From Klebsormidium nitens (lineage: Eukaryota > Streptophyta > Klebsormidiophyceae > Klebsormidiales > Klebsormidiaceae), in NCBI GenBank assembly GCA_000708835.1, contig DF236969.1, forward strand, positions 310,001-374,000: a DNA stretch of 64,000 nucleotides, written 5' to 3'. A program made the position numbers and the translations under genes. The notes under the pieces were generated by a model. It saw only the letters and a list, made by a program, of their open reading frames with translations, was not told where the DNA came from and made no database searches. Positions 47,201 to 59,100 of the stretch are shown here, one piece after another. Positions within the stretch are counted from its first letter, which is position 1. Each line of letters starts with the position of its first letter.

Positions 47201-50170
47201 ATGGTTGAGTCTGGGTGGAAGGAAGACATCCTCAGCCGCATGGCTGCAAGGGATAGAAACCTGGCATCACACCCACTGGTGCACGGACTCCTCGACCGCA
47301 TTGCCGTAGCAGATGGGAACCAAACTATGTGGGACTTCATGTCCAGCCTGAGTCCACCACAAGCAGACAGCCCACAAATTGCTTCAGGGGAGGTTAGTTA
47401 CATTCAGCCGGCGCTGGCGTTGAAATGGAGGGGGGTGGGACGAATCAAGGCGGGCAGGGCATACACGTCTTCTGGGGGGTTGGACATCAACTCGCTTATT
47501 CTTATGAAGCCTGGAGAAGGAGAAGTGAACGACTACAAAAGGCTGCATTCTAGAAAGGATTGGGTGGTGGGGTTTCTAGAGCCATTTCCCAGGACAGAGG
47601 AGGGAAAAGGACTGTGGAAGGTGAGTTTCTTTCTGGTTAGTTCCAGATATCTGCCCCCAGAATCAAATTCCAACCTTATCTTCTTCATTCTGTGGCCGTA
47701 AGGTTGCAACTTGAAGCACTGAATTTCATCAGTGGTTTTTGCGTTGAGTCTGGTGCTGGGATTTGAAGTCGTTGGTGTTTCAGAGACACTCAAGCTGTTC
47801 TGGCCCTTTGCACGAGGGCGTCAAGATAGAGGACTGTCCTCATCAACCAAGCAATCGGCTCTGGTGAGTGCTCTGTAGATACGGGTTCCATAGACCAATT
47901 GCCGAGAGCTACGTAGAAGAGTTAGCGCATAGCCGCACCGCCAATCACTCTTTCAGTGCACCAGTTTGATTGCTCATCTTATCTTGGTACGAGTTGATGA
48001 AAGCACATCATTGAGAGCTAACAGGGAAGTAATGCATTGTTTGAGAGTTCGACCCTGCTTTTTGTCTTATCTTAAAGGAAGAGCTTCGGCCGAATGTAAT
48101 GAAAGTAGATGGCATCTGATTCTGCATCTAATGACAAGAGCAAGAACTGGTCGTGCGTTTCATTAAGCCTCATTTCTCTTATCACAGTCTTTATTCACAA
48201 CACTGAAAAGTCTCTTTTTTAGTGCCTGCAATCGCTCTGCAGAAAAGGACCAATCTTTACTGCCCTCTTCTCTTATCTTTCCTCCTTCGAAATGTGCAGA
48301 TCGACAGGGCGGAAGTTGACAGGGGATTCTCTGATTCAAAGTCAGCTTTGCACTTTGATAACTACTCTGAATGCACGTCGTTTGTGAAAGACCCGCAATA
48401 CCTTATTGGGTTCCTGGCCCCTGTTTATCAATGTCAACCCGTATTGGCTCTGGAAACAGAAAGAGGTTCGCTGAATCGCTGTTCTTCTCAGCTGTACTCT
48501 CCCTACAAATTAATTAATGCGACGCATGCCCTACTGGGCGACTTCCTCTTCATGCGCCTGAATTTCAAGGACGATGGGTACAACATTCGTGGGAACGCGA
48601 TCGGGTTTCCAGGCGGGGATCGCGTCAAACGAGCTGGCGCATCAGATGCAGACGAAGTCAATTTGATGGTGATTTGTCCGGCGAGGGATGAGAACGGAGG
48701 CCAATGCTGGACAGAGACCACAAAAGACCTGCTAAAGGTGAGGAGTCGCCTTTCCGTGCAGTGCATTGCAATGGTTTCAATGTTCTATGCGCTGTGGATC
48801 ACAAATCAGTCATGCGCCAGAGGATTTAGGCGGCGTCGGCCAAAGCAAAAGGGCGTGTTCACTCAAATTGCTTTAAGACTCTCTCTGACAATCAACTGGT
48901 GCAGGCAAAGTAAGCTTTGCTCGCATGCTTCAAGTCAGTAGCATATATTGAGATCTCCATCTGTCGGACAACCTCCTCTGCGCCAATAAAGCATGGTTGA
49001 CAACAGGGTGGAAATGCTTAGGAAGTTATTTGAATGTGCTTACAATCTTGGTCGAATTTGTAGTTCCCAGGTGGTTCAAAAACCTCTTGTTGTTCTTGGC
49101 ATGGAAGCTGCCCGCAGTGCTTGTGACAGGTTCATCAGTGTGTTTTGAGTGCGCAACGTATGACAAAGAGGCCGTAAGCTGATTGGATCGTGAAAAGGGA
49201 CTTGCCAGGGACCTGTTAGGAGCAGAGCAAGCATCCTGTATCATATTGAAACTTTGGGGCCAACGTTGTGGTCGGATAACCCTCAAGGGTGAGTCGTCTG
49301 AAAAGGCGACTGTAGCATGATACAGATTTGCAGCTAAGAAAAAACACCGCTGAACCCCTGCGGCACAGGAGGCCCTGAAAGCTCATATGCTTGAAGCCGA
49401 CATCCATGTTATGCTACTGTAGAGTCCCGCTCCTGGAACAGGGTACTACATCATACAGAACTATACGTTTTATCCTTCATAGACAACAACCAGGATGGAT
49501 TGAACCTCTTGTGGACCTTCTCATGCAGGCGAAGAGGTACGACGAGATCTTCCAGACGGGCCAGCTCGTGCTGCCGCGCAGACAGCGGTGGCCGTATTCT
49601 GTCGGAGCCGTCGTCTTTGTCCGGAAGCGGGACAAGGAGGTCGGGGCTGCCAAGCAACGGCTGCACATTGTGGACATTTTGCTGGACCAGACCAAAGTCC
49701 CCACCTTCGAAGGGGGGCCTAAACTCGCTGAAGTCGTGCACCAGGTCTTGCATGGGTTCGTCGTTGGTGTCGGCCGGGAAATGGATCGAAAAAGCGGAGA
49801 CGAGCGGGCGCAGAAGCAAGGTGATGTGCAAGATGCACCAGAGGCTTCGAAAGCAGACAGTGGGGAGGAAGCGTCGGAGATCTTCCTCGCAGAAAGCGTG
49901 TTCATCAATGGGAAGTGGCCGGGAACCTGGAGAATGGAACTCACGGCCGCGGTCGAAACTCTCGGTTTTGTGAAGGAGAAGGGGGGGTGGCTCCATGGGT
50001 CCAAGCGGTGCTCGAAGTGCGGTGCAAGCGGCGTCGCGGTAAAGACGTGCAGTGGGTGCAGACGTGCTCAGTATTGCTCGAAGGAGTGCCAGGTGGCGGC
50101 CTGGAAGGAGGGGCACAAGGTGGAGTGTAGACGTGCTAGCGCAGCAGGAGCAGCTGACGTTAAGTCGTGA
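47201..50170 (+). CDS. MYND zinc-finger protein, copy 2 (intact)
   Basis: Function unknown; MYND fingers usually bind proline-rich partners in chromatin or signalling proteins. Exon 1 is 47201-47620. Exon 2 ends at 48737 and starts at 48492 or, in the same frame, at 48300. Exon 3 is 49529-50170. All joins are phase 0, giving about 435 or 499 residues. The N-terminal module has NQTMWDFMSSLSPPQADSPQ, KWRGVGRIKAGRAYTS and LDINSLILMKPGEG. The middle has HALLGDFLFMRLNFKD and VICPARDENGG. The end has AKRYDEIFQTGQLVL, RLHIVDILLDQTKVPTFEGG and VLHGFVVGVGREMDRKSGD. The classical MYND finger closes the protein: CSKCGASGVAVKTCSGC, YCSKECQVAAW and HKVEC, with all zinc ligands present. It sits tail-to-tail with the intact ATPase gene. 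I do not recognise the N-terminal modules. Confidence 0.8.
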
Positions 50171-51526
50171 GCTGCAGCATCTTTCCGCCTTCAATTATTC
50201 CGTTTCTCCTTGAAAGCTGGACAGCATTCATGGGAAGCTCGTCTTGCAGAGATCAACAGATCTGTAACATTATGCACAACTGACAAAAGAGTCGATCGGT
50301 CACAGCGTCACATGATTGATAGAGCCTATCCGTATAGAGCCATGGCGTTAGTCACGTGCACGTGACTAACGCGTTTCGATCCGGCCGGCTGCACGTGGAC
50401 TTGGCCGCGCGCCCGCGTGGGCCGTTGATGCATGCTCAGAATGGTATACCGTTACATATTGAGAGCTGCAGGCTGGCTGGCAGCTGTTACGCAGCCTTCG
50501 AAGACAGCACCAGTTGAAACTTAGCTTAGCATGGTCACGAGGCAGTTATGGCAGGCAGTCACGCACGGGGCCGCTCTAGTACGTTCAGCATGGGGGGCTT
50601 CGAATACGTCTGAACTCGCACGCATTCCGCGGCCGGGCGGCAGCACACTCGCAGCTCTGAGGTGGTTGATGTTGGAAGGCACATTTGCATGACGGATGCC
50701 GGGCTCAGAGCTCCCTGGTCACTGAGCTGGAAAAGGTACTAAAGTCACGCAGTCTACTGTAGGTTGATCATTTAATGCACTTGAAATGTGACCACGGACT
50801 CCCGCACACCCCTCACATGTTACCTCAAGGCTATAAGCTGGCTGACTCGTCCCAAATTAATGAGCTCTAGACTAGAGGTTGCTTAGGTGTATTCAAAACG
50901 GGAGGGAATTGCGAGCAGTTGTGCACACACCAGTGCGATCGATTCCACCAGATTCGAAGATCTGCTGGCATCTCATTTTTGGCATCGATGAACTCCTCAT
51001 GCACTGAGCGTCTTGGAATGCGAGCCAGATGAGATCATGCAATAGGCATTAGAACGCTGAAACCATTGAACACTTTAGGCATGCTGGCCTCGAGGCTCAA
51101 ATAGCAGTCGATGCAAGCACGATTCGTTTCGAAGCCCTTGCTTCCTTACCCACTGCAGTTCATTGCGACAATCCGGGAAGCGTTGTTCATCGGAACTAAT
51201 GCCGACGCTAAACGTTTTCTCAGACACTCGAAACATCCACGCTGGTCTACGAAACACCTACGTACCCTTCGCATGCGATTGAACAACTACAGGTTGTGCA
51301 GCTTGCTTCGCTCGTCAAGATATCCTGCATCAAAAGTAACAAACAAGCGAGTCAACTTCAAGAGGATGATTCTGGTTCACCGAACAGAGGACACGACACG
51401 TGAGTTCAAGAGTCACAAGAACCGCCGGAACAAGGAAATGAGCTCACACACACTGCGGCCGTCTATCCTGGCCCCGCGCGTACACGGTTAGCCAGGCGCC
51501 AACTGGACGCCAAACATGAGATTGAT
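50171..51526. other. Intergenic region with a palindrome
   Basis: Lies between the 3' ends of MYND copy 2 and the P-loop ATPase gene. It contains the 28-bp palindrome annotated separately, and a possible alternative last exon of the ATPase gene near 51323-51288 (minus strand; it would add YLDERSKLHNL and a stop). Confidence 0.45.
50345..50372. repeat. 28-bp perfect palindrome with two G-box cores
   Basis: Arms GCGTTAGTCACGTG and CACGTGACTAACGC meet with no spacer. Each arm ends in CACGTG, the plant G-box bound by bZIP and bHLH factors. It may be a protein-binding site or a cruciform-forming sequence; the nearest gene ends, MYND copy 2 and the ATPase gene, both point towards it. Confidence 0.8.
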
Positions 51527-53883
51527 TTAAAATATATTGGTAGCTCTTTGCACGTACAGGCCGTTGAAAAGGCGGCAAACGTACGCACCTGGCAGCCTGG
51601 CAGACGCCTCCTCGTGATCGAGCGAGATGAAGTGCGCCACGAACTCTGAGAGTTCCCTCATGCTTCCCTTCTCGACGATCTTGAGCTCCTCAACCGCCAT
51701 TGCAGCCTCTTGGTCTGTCAAGGCTGTCATTCTGGTCACATAATCCACCATGTCTGGATGGACGGGATTGAGATGTGCCGGACTTTCAGTAGCCTCGCGA
51801 GGCCAGCCTCTGCAAAGGGACAGGGAAATAAATCCAGTCAACAAGATAGATACTTGGGAGCAAAGAGCGGTCACTGTTGGCGGCACTGTTGCTGACGGCA
51901 GCGAGCAACCCCCAAAGTTGCAGAGCAAGCGCAGTCTTCGAAGGCAGATCTAGTGAGCAAAGATTCAAAGATCGGTTCTCAGGAGCTTCCCGGAGGACCG
52001 CTTCTCTCTGTCAAAGTTTATGAGAAGCCGCTTCTACCTAGCTTTTTCTTGAGAACCGACTGCACGCGGTCGTCTGAAGTGACGAGGATGACCTGAAGCG
52101 AGCCTTTTGCGTGCATCGAGAGGAGCAGGCGAATGCTTTGAAGAACGTCCCAGGAGAGAGTAAGCTCTCCGTTCTTCTCCTTCCGAAGACCATTCTCAAG
52201 GTCGTCCAATACGATGGTGGCCCGCTCTCGGTGTCGTTTCTCAAACGACGACAGAGTCTTCGCAAGGAAGGGTGAGGACGGATCCATCCCTGTGCGAGAA
52301 ACTGTCCATGCAATTAGAACCAAGCCCTGCATCAAACTCCTGTTAGATGTACTCAGCAAGACATATTCTCCTATACTGACCTGCCACAACAACTCATGAT
52401 ATTAAGCATCTTTGGAAGGGTGAGGCCTCAAATCTGTCGCTTTCAATGTTGTTTGCAGATTGAGATAAGACACCTTTTCAAATGACACTTCAAGGCCGTT
52501 GTCTCAGCCCCTCGCACCTACCTTTGACCACCTCCTCCTGCCAATCGACTCTGAAGAATGCCACACCTTTGCGGCCGCTGATCCGGTGCTCTAACCACGT
52601 GCTCTTCCCACAACCAGCAGGGCCTTCGTCAGAGAACAACAGCAATCAATAAGCCTGCATGCTGCTTCCGCTTCCAACGTTCCTATTTAATCAACATCCT
52701 TACAGGCACAGGTACCTTACCTTTGTGACTTGTCGATCGAATCCATATTACCGAGATAATGGCGGACCTATCTGGTCAACCAAGATTTCACTCAGAGAGT
52801 GTAACTCCAAAGCTGTCAACAGACTCGCGGGCATCAAGAAGCTTCAAATGCAGAATCAGTAGGCTGACCTACGACAAGAATGGCTTCACTTGAGCAGTCG
52901 AACACGCAATCCACTTCGGGACGTTCCATGAACGGAGCACCTGCAAAACACATCAGAAATGTCGCTCCGGGAAAACGGATCAATCTCCCAAATGCTTTGC
53001 CACTCTATTCATGCGCTAACACTAGCCATCAGAAAGCTTAATTAGTGCCGGCTTTGCGACTCTGAACGGATACAATCTGCAAAAGCAGGCCTGTTTACTA
53101 TGCGTCAGACCCTGCAAGTATCGCGAAGCTTTAACAAATGTGTTGCAAAGTTATATACCTCCTGTCTTATTCAAAAGGGGATGAACAAGACCTTGCAGAC
53201 TAGCAGCTCAGTACTCTCATCGAAGTGTGGAAGCTGTAAAGAAAGTGATTGCTGCCTTCTGTGACTGTCTTACAATGACTTCCGCAATGAACGGGTAGGT
53301 TCGCCTCCCGCGTACGCCACAGACGTAGGTACAGAGCACCCGCCTCATGCACGTTGAGTACTCTATCGTACAACCACTTTGGACCTTTGCCGTTGTTATG
53401 CGCGGAAAAGCCCAAGAAGATGAGCACGAACGGTGCACCGATGACCAGAAAGACAGTTCCAACTTCTGCTGCAAGAGAATAAACGTCTCCCGGGCCCGCT
53501 CTTGTTGAACATGGCTGTGTCTTCCTGATTGTGCGTGCATGCCGAGATAGTCTTCTACTGTTCAATCCAACTTTCACGGTCCCGTTACCAAAGATCTGAC
53601 TCGAATTACTCGATGGAATGTTTATCATGCAACCGGCCGGGCGCTTTTGAAAGCCAGAAGGTGATTGGCGCAGGAATACTGGAACTTGGCAGTACTGATG
53701 GCTGAAACGCGAATCTATGATGCTGCTTGCATCAATCTCGGCTGTCAACTTTGTCTGAAATCTCAAATTGCTGTAGGTCTTAGATACCCGCTCAAAAGAA
53801 CGGATGCTAAGGCTGATACGTCTGCTCAGCCGGCAGAATGCACTTGGCAACGACGAACCGGCAACCACGTTTGAACTAGACAT
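51527..53883 (-). CDS. Membrane-anchored P-loop ATPase, organelle-targeted candidate
   Basis: Exons on the minus strand: 53883-53316 (donor GTACGC, tentative), 52940-52869, 52623-52522, 52289-52038 and 51807-51589. All phases close. Reading through to the stop at 51527 gives about 424 residues; a further exon near 51.3 kb is an alternative end. The N terminus is Ser/Arg-rich without acidic residues for about 45 positions, like a mitochondrial or plastid presequence. One membrane helix (VGTVFLVIGAPFVLIFLGF) is at about 141-160. The ATPase domain starts APFMERPEVDCVFD. Walker A is GPAGCGKS near residue 213, Walker B is ATIVLDDLEN near 271, and VILVTSDD near 310 looks like a sensor-1 strand. The C-terminal part is helical (DYVTRMTALTDQEAAMAVEE). 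The layout recalls STAND/MNS-type ATPases, but I cannot name the family. No neighbour shows its role except the paired MYND gene. Confidence 0.65.
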
Positions 53884-56187
53884 TTCTTGTTGCTATTAAG
53901 CACCAGTAGCTCTTAGCTCAACAACTGTTTATGAAGTAAGTCAGGCCTGATCAGTAGATTAGCAAATTGGGTAATGGCTTTTCCTAACTAGCTAGCTGAC
54001 CGTCTTTGTCAAGCATAATTGGAATGGACCCTCCCTTGATCGTCTGACGTGGGGACTCCGCCGCTCATGCGCCGCTCCTTATTGTTGCTTGACGTCTGCG
54101 CCTGTCTGCGTCTGGAGTTGAACAAAGTCAAAGACAACCTTGAGAGACTACCGTCCGAAGTTGGTGAGCGCGGCCGCGGGGGCAACAGTGGCGGCCGGCT
54201 CGGTGTAACCTCACGCGGCCGCCGCAGAGTTTGGGGTTTAACGGGTGTAGTTTCTGTTTTGTGCCAGTTTTGAATGCACCGTGGATTGCCTGCAACTGCG
54301 CATGGAGTGGAAGGCTCAAAGAACCCTTCCTCATCACGAGGTTCACGTGGCTCCAATTATTGGGTTCGAATGATCTTCGTGCAAAGCGGCCGATCAGCTT
54401 GGGGCAAGACCAACACGGACCTTCTGGGTTTGTTGCTGCCTCTGGCCAGCGAAAAGACGTTGCCCCGGCAATATCACAGGCGCGGACTCCTGGTGGACGG
54501 TGTCCACGTGTTGCACACCTTCGGCTGTAGATCGAGGTTTTTGAGGCTCGACGGATTGGAGCTTCGACAACCGGACCTGACGCCCTTGCTTCATCGATCG
54601 CGAATGAAGTTTGAAGTGCATGTACCTCCAAGCCAGAGAGACGGTAAGCGGGCTCCCTAGGTGGCTGAAGGCTTGTCCAGTGCAGGCTGGGCCGGCCAGG
54701 AAGTTTCGTCGAGAACTAGCTCTGGTCATTTGCGGCTGGTAATATACTGGGTGAAAAAGCTTGGAACCGGCAACATGGTTCTAGCAGAACGTTTCGAGCA
54801 TCGATCACCATCAATCTCAGGCGCGGCAAGTGCACCAAACTGTAGATCGATCTCGCGATTGAAGACGGTTCCATGCCTTGCAAATATAGCCGGCTTAACG
54901 ATCCTGTGATATGTCTGCAGCATGCGCCATTACGCAGAACCTCCTCATTCCGGCCCATCGGTAGCATTACATGGCCCTTAGAGATATGATGCAATACATG
55001 GAACTGTGCCACATGTGCGGCGGATCTCATTCGACATGCATGAGCACGCGTGCGATATTTGACAGCTCATGCACCGTACGCGTCTAGCTTGCTTGTATCA
55101 TTTACGAGGTAAGTTGACTGCGCATGCATTTTGTTGTGAGTCATCATTGCCTGCCTAGATCCGTAGGGGTACGTCTGTCCGATCCAGGACAACTCCTCGT
55201 ACATCTGCAGACACATGCACTGACCGGTACGATAACAAGCTGTGACCCGATCAGTCCCCCTGCGGGGGACTGTGGCTTGCCGTTAAGTAAGCCGTCGATC
55301 AGGTGCCGTTTGCACGAGTTGACTTTGAATTTAGCGTCACGGCGGGGCAAAGGGAAAGGGCAGGAAAGCGCAGCGCGCAATCCAATTTTCATCGTCAGTT
55401 GGTCAGGCGGCAGGCCACATGCATGCATGCGACGGCACACACTGTCGGTGACATTCCCTGGCATCATTCAATAAACTGGTTACGAATCCTAACCCCGCAT
55501 CCGATTAACCTCGTACATATCGACGCTTAACCCGACAAGTAACCCAAACATACCAGCTGGCGTAGCAGGTCGATCCCAGCCAAGCACGTCGTTACAGACC
55601 GACGGGCCATGACTGTACCGATAATTGCGGACCTCGGCCCGCAAAGTGCGGAGCGTCAGGCGCTTCTTTCTGATATTGAAAATTAGTGTCATGCATGGCG
55701 CGCCATGCGTGAACGACAATTAGCAATGTCCGGCCAAAACAGATGGCACTAAACCCTCCGTATCGAATTTTGGCTAAGCCAACGGCCAGTCTAGGAATTA
55801 CGGTCTGAAAAATGGTTCACCTGCTAGCAGATGTTTCGTTCGTGATGGAACCCTATGGGTTCCCCTTGAAAGGGCAAGCCAATAATACCGGACAGTACGT
55901 AACTAGCAAATGTAAGTACGGGAAACTGATGACAGATTCAGCTTCATTCGCGACATGCAGCACCATTCGTACTTTATGCGAGGCCCGTGGACATAGATGC
56001 AACACGAAAAGGTCAGATGAAAAAATTGCAACTCGAAGTCCGAAAGCGTGCCCGACTTATTTTAGAACTGAATCAAGGCTTGCACTTTACCGCGCCAAGA
56101 TCTAAAATTTAGCTATCAAGGCGGGGCGTGTGCTTTATGCGCGCTCTACGTTTCAACATTAGCATGCGTTACTGCGGCCCGTTTCGA
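53884..56187. other. Intergenic region, nothing recognised
   Basis: 2.3 kb holding NotI-type GCGGCCGC words near 54170-54230 and an unsupported open frame at 54274-54660. It includes the promoter side of the ATPase gene and the 3' flank of the peptidase gene. Confidence 0.5.
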
Positions 56188-59100
56188 TTACAGGTTGTCT
56201 ATGTGAAGAGGCGCGATGGGATCGGCCGGAGTAAAATTGAACACCTTGGAGTAGAAGAACAGCTCCCACTCAAGTGTTGTCTTGATGTTCTCGGCCTGCG
56301 AGCAAGGGGAGAAGACCAGGTTTGCGCCTGCCAACGTCCGTGGCCTTGACTGTCCCCGACAGAACCTTGGAACCATAGCGAGGCACATGCAAGGGGCCCT
56401 CGCTAGCACAGGCTCGCAGCATTTTCAAACAAGATCAAAGTCGGCTTGTAGTCAAACAATGTGACGCAGGGAAGCCCGTAAAGGATCTCGACACGATGCG
56501 TCGGATGCAACTTCAAATGCGCCGACTAATTCCAGAACACGAAGTTTTCATCCGGTTCTGCAACACTCGTACGGGACACATAAAGTGTTCCTCACACAGT
56601 CGGCCGTTCTTATAAGACTGTGCGGGTTTCTGCAGTGCACACGGTTGATAGCACGCGAGCCGTCATGGCCCCGTGTCTTGTTCAGCTCACCTTCCTGAAG
56701 CCGTGCTGCTCCCCTTCGTACTCGACGAGCGCCGTGGGGATCCCCTTGGCCTTCACCGCCTCGTACATCATGCGAGCCTGGTTCGGGGGGACCACCTGCG
56801 CAGGACGAAAAGGATCAGATACACTCTGTCGAGCCACAGTCAAGGCAGAAGAAGGTTTCTCCCACTCCTCATGCGTAGGTTTCATCTCATGCCTGGCTTG
56901 GGCATGCCATATCAGCGAGTTATAAGCTGCGCATGTTTGGAGGAGACGTGCGTGGGGGAAGATGGGAATGGCAACGATGCCACGGGTCTCCCGAGCTAGA
57001 GTACGAAGAAAAGAATAAATCGAAGGAGTGCGACGAGGGTTTTATTAAGGAGACGCATCGAGGTCGAGCACAGGTCGGAAGGAAGAAGCTGAAAAACGTA
57101 GAGAGGAGTCCGCGGCGTACCTTGTCTTCGAGGCCCTGGAAAAGAATGACCGGGCACGAGAAGCCGTCCACGTGCTTGATGGGGGACCGCTCATCGTACA
57201 GCTGGGCCGCCGTGGCCACAGGACCTGTTTGAGGACCACGCTTCAGAAAGAGGCGCTTGACAAACGCACGCAAACGTGACGGTTGTTCGAACAGATTTGC
57301 TCAGCAAGGAAGAGAGCTTCACTGAATGACGCAGTGAGAGTGGACTGCACGGGCTGCCTGGCATAATCCAGTCCGTCATGATCAGAGCAGGGCAGAACAT
57401 GGGCAATCGCACACAGAAAGGAGTTTGCAGAAAACTTGAAATTCAAAGATTGTGACTTTCATTGCGAGAGTCGTGTGATGAGCGCTCACCCACTAGCTTG
57501 TCCAGGTAGCGCGACTCGAACTTGTGCGTCTCCTGTGCCAGGGTCATAAGGTCGCTCACCTGGAGGGACAGACAAGGACGGCAACTTAGGGGCAATGACA
57601 GACCGAAGACAAACGTGACTCGAGCGACAAGCTTCGCTACTCGACCCGTAGGAGAACGTGCGAATGACCGACGATGCTGCTTGCTGAATGCATGCCACTT
57701 GCATAACAATTGATACACTGAATGGTGCACTTGGTGGCTCTGACAAAGGCGATCAGAGCAATACAGCCCTAGCCTAAACAATGGGGCCTTGAAAGCTCCC
57801 CATTCCTGGAAACTGTCTGGGCCTCGAAAATGGACGGCCCACAGATGTGAAGCAAGCGGAGAACGTCTTCGCGTTCCACCATTATCAAAGTACCCGAAGT
57901 CCCCTTCCGGTCGCTAAAGTAAACAACAGCTCCAGAGCCGGCCGCAAGTAGACTTGCCATGACAGAAACCGCACCCAGCAGCCATGGTGACGACGGTTAA
58001 ACCTCCACCAAACAGCCACACAATCACCTTCGCGCCTTGCACTAGCTATCGCACATCGTTCACTGTAGCCCTGAAAATGTGCAAACTAAAGACAAAAGAG
58101 ATAAGGATGCACTCATAAGCGGCCAGCGCCTGTAGTCGCCCACCCCGTAGTAGGAGCAGCCCGCCTTGAAGGTGTCCCGGAACGCGAGCACGGCCAGCGT
58201 GGTGTACCCGCCCGCGGAGCCGCCGTCAATGGCCAGCCGCTGCCCGTCCACCTTGCCGGCCTTCACCTGCTCAAAGAGCGGGTAGTATTTGGGCCTACTA
58301 TGATACAGCTCTTTGCGAGCAACCTGCCACTTTTAGATAGCGTGGGAAGCTTAAAAGTTCGTCGAAGTTAGTTGACACCATATGAGTTTCAGTCTTGACT
58401 AACTTAGTCGTCTGATTTTGAAAAGTTGCCTCTCTATCTAAAACCGGCAGGATGCTTAAAGAGCGCTGTAAAGATTGGACAATGAGTAGAGCTCTCCAGT
58501 AGAGCGACGGTCACCGTGAACCGGGGCAGGTAGGATGTCTAGCTTGAAATTTACCCATTTGAGAGCAAGTTTCGCTTCAAATACCTTCTAACGGCGCTAT
58601 TTGAGAGGATACTGATGGTGTCGAGCACGTCTGAAGTCCGGGCTGCCGTCGGGTGTTATGAAGGCACTGCTTCATTATTTCAAACTCAAAGGACTTGCCC
58701 ATTTGATTTCTTGCAAAGAACACCCCTCGATATCTCGCACTCAGGCATCGCCTGCAAGGGACGTGTCTGTGCGGTGTGCTCGCGCTCGCTCTCACCAGGT
58801 AGTCTGCCGCGCTACAGCAGTCGTCAATGTCTACGATGCCCCACGTGCCGTATAGCTTCTCGCGGTACTCCCGCCCGTACCCGGTGCTACCCCTGGAAAA
58901 CAAATCCATGAGCACACATAAGAATGCAGTCCTTATTGGTCCATGAGGTGGGCACTAGAGAAAGGGGGGGCTTTGAGGTTACCACGATTGGCCTTGTGGT
59001 GGACGGAGCCCTCGATTCGCATGCTTCTTCAAAACGAATCCTGACGGCAGAAAAACACCTGGATCTCAGACACCGTTCTCCTAAGGCCTGCCAAGAATAC

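Noticed and set aside
54274-54660. 128-codon plus-strand frame
   Set aside because: No recognisable domain and no splice-supported neighbours; it overlaps equally long frames on the other strand.
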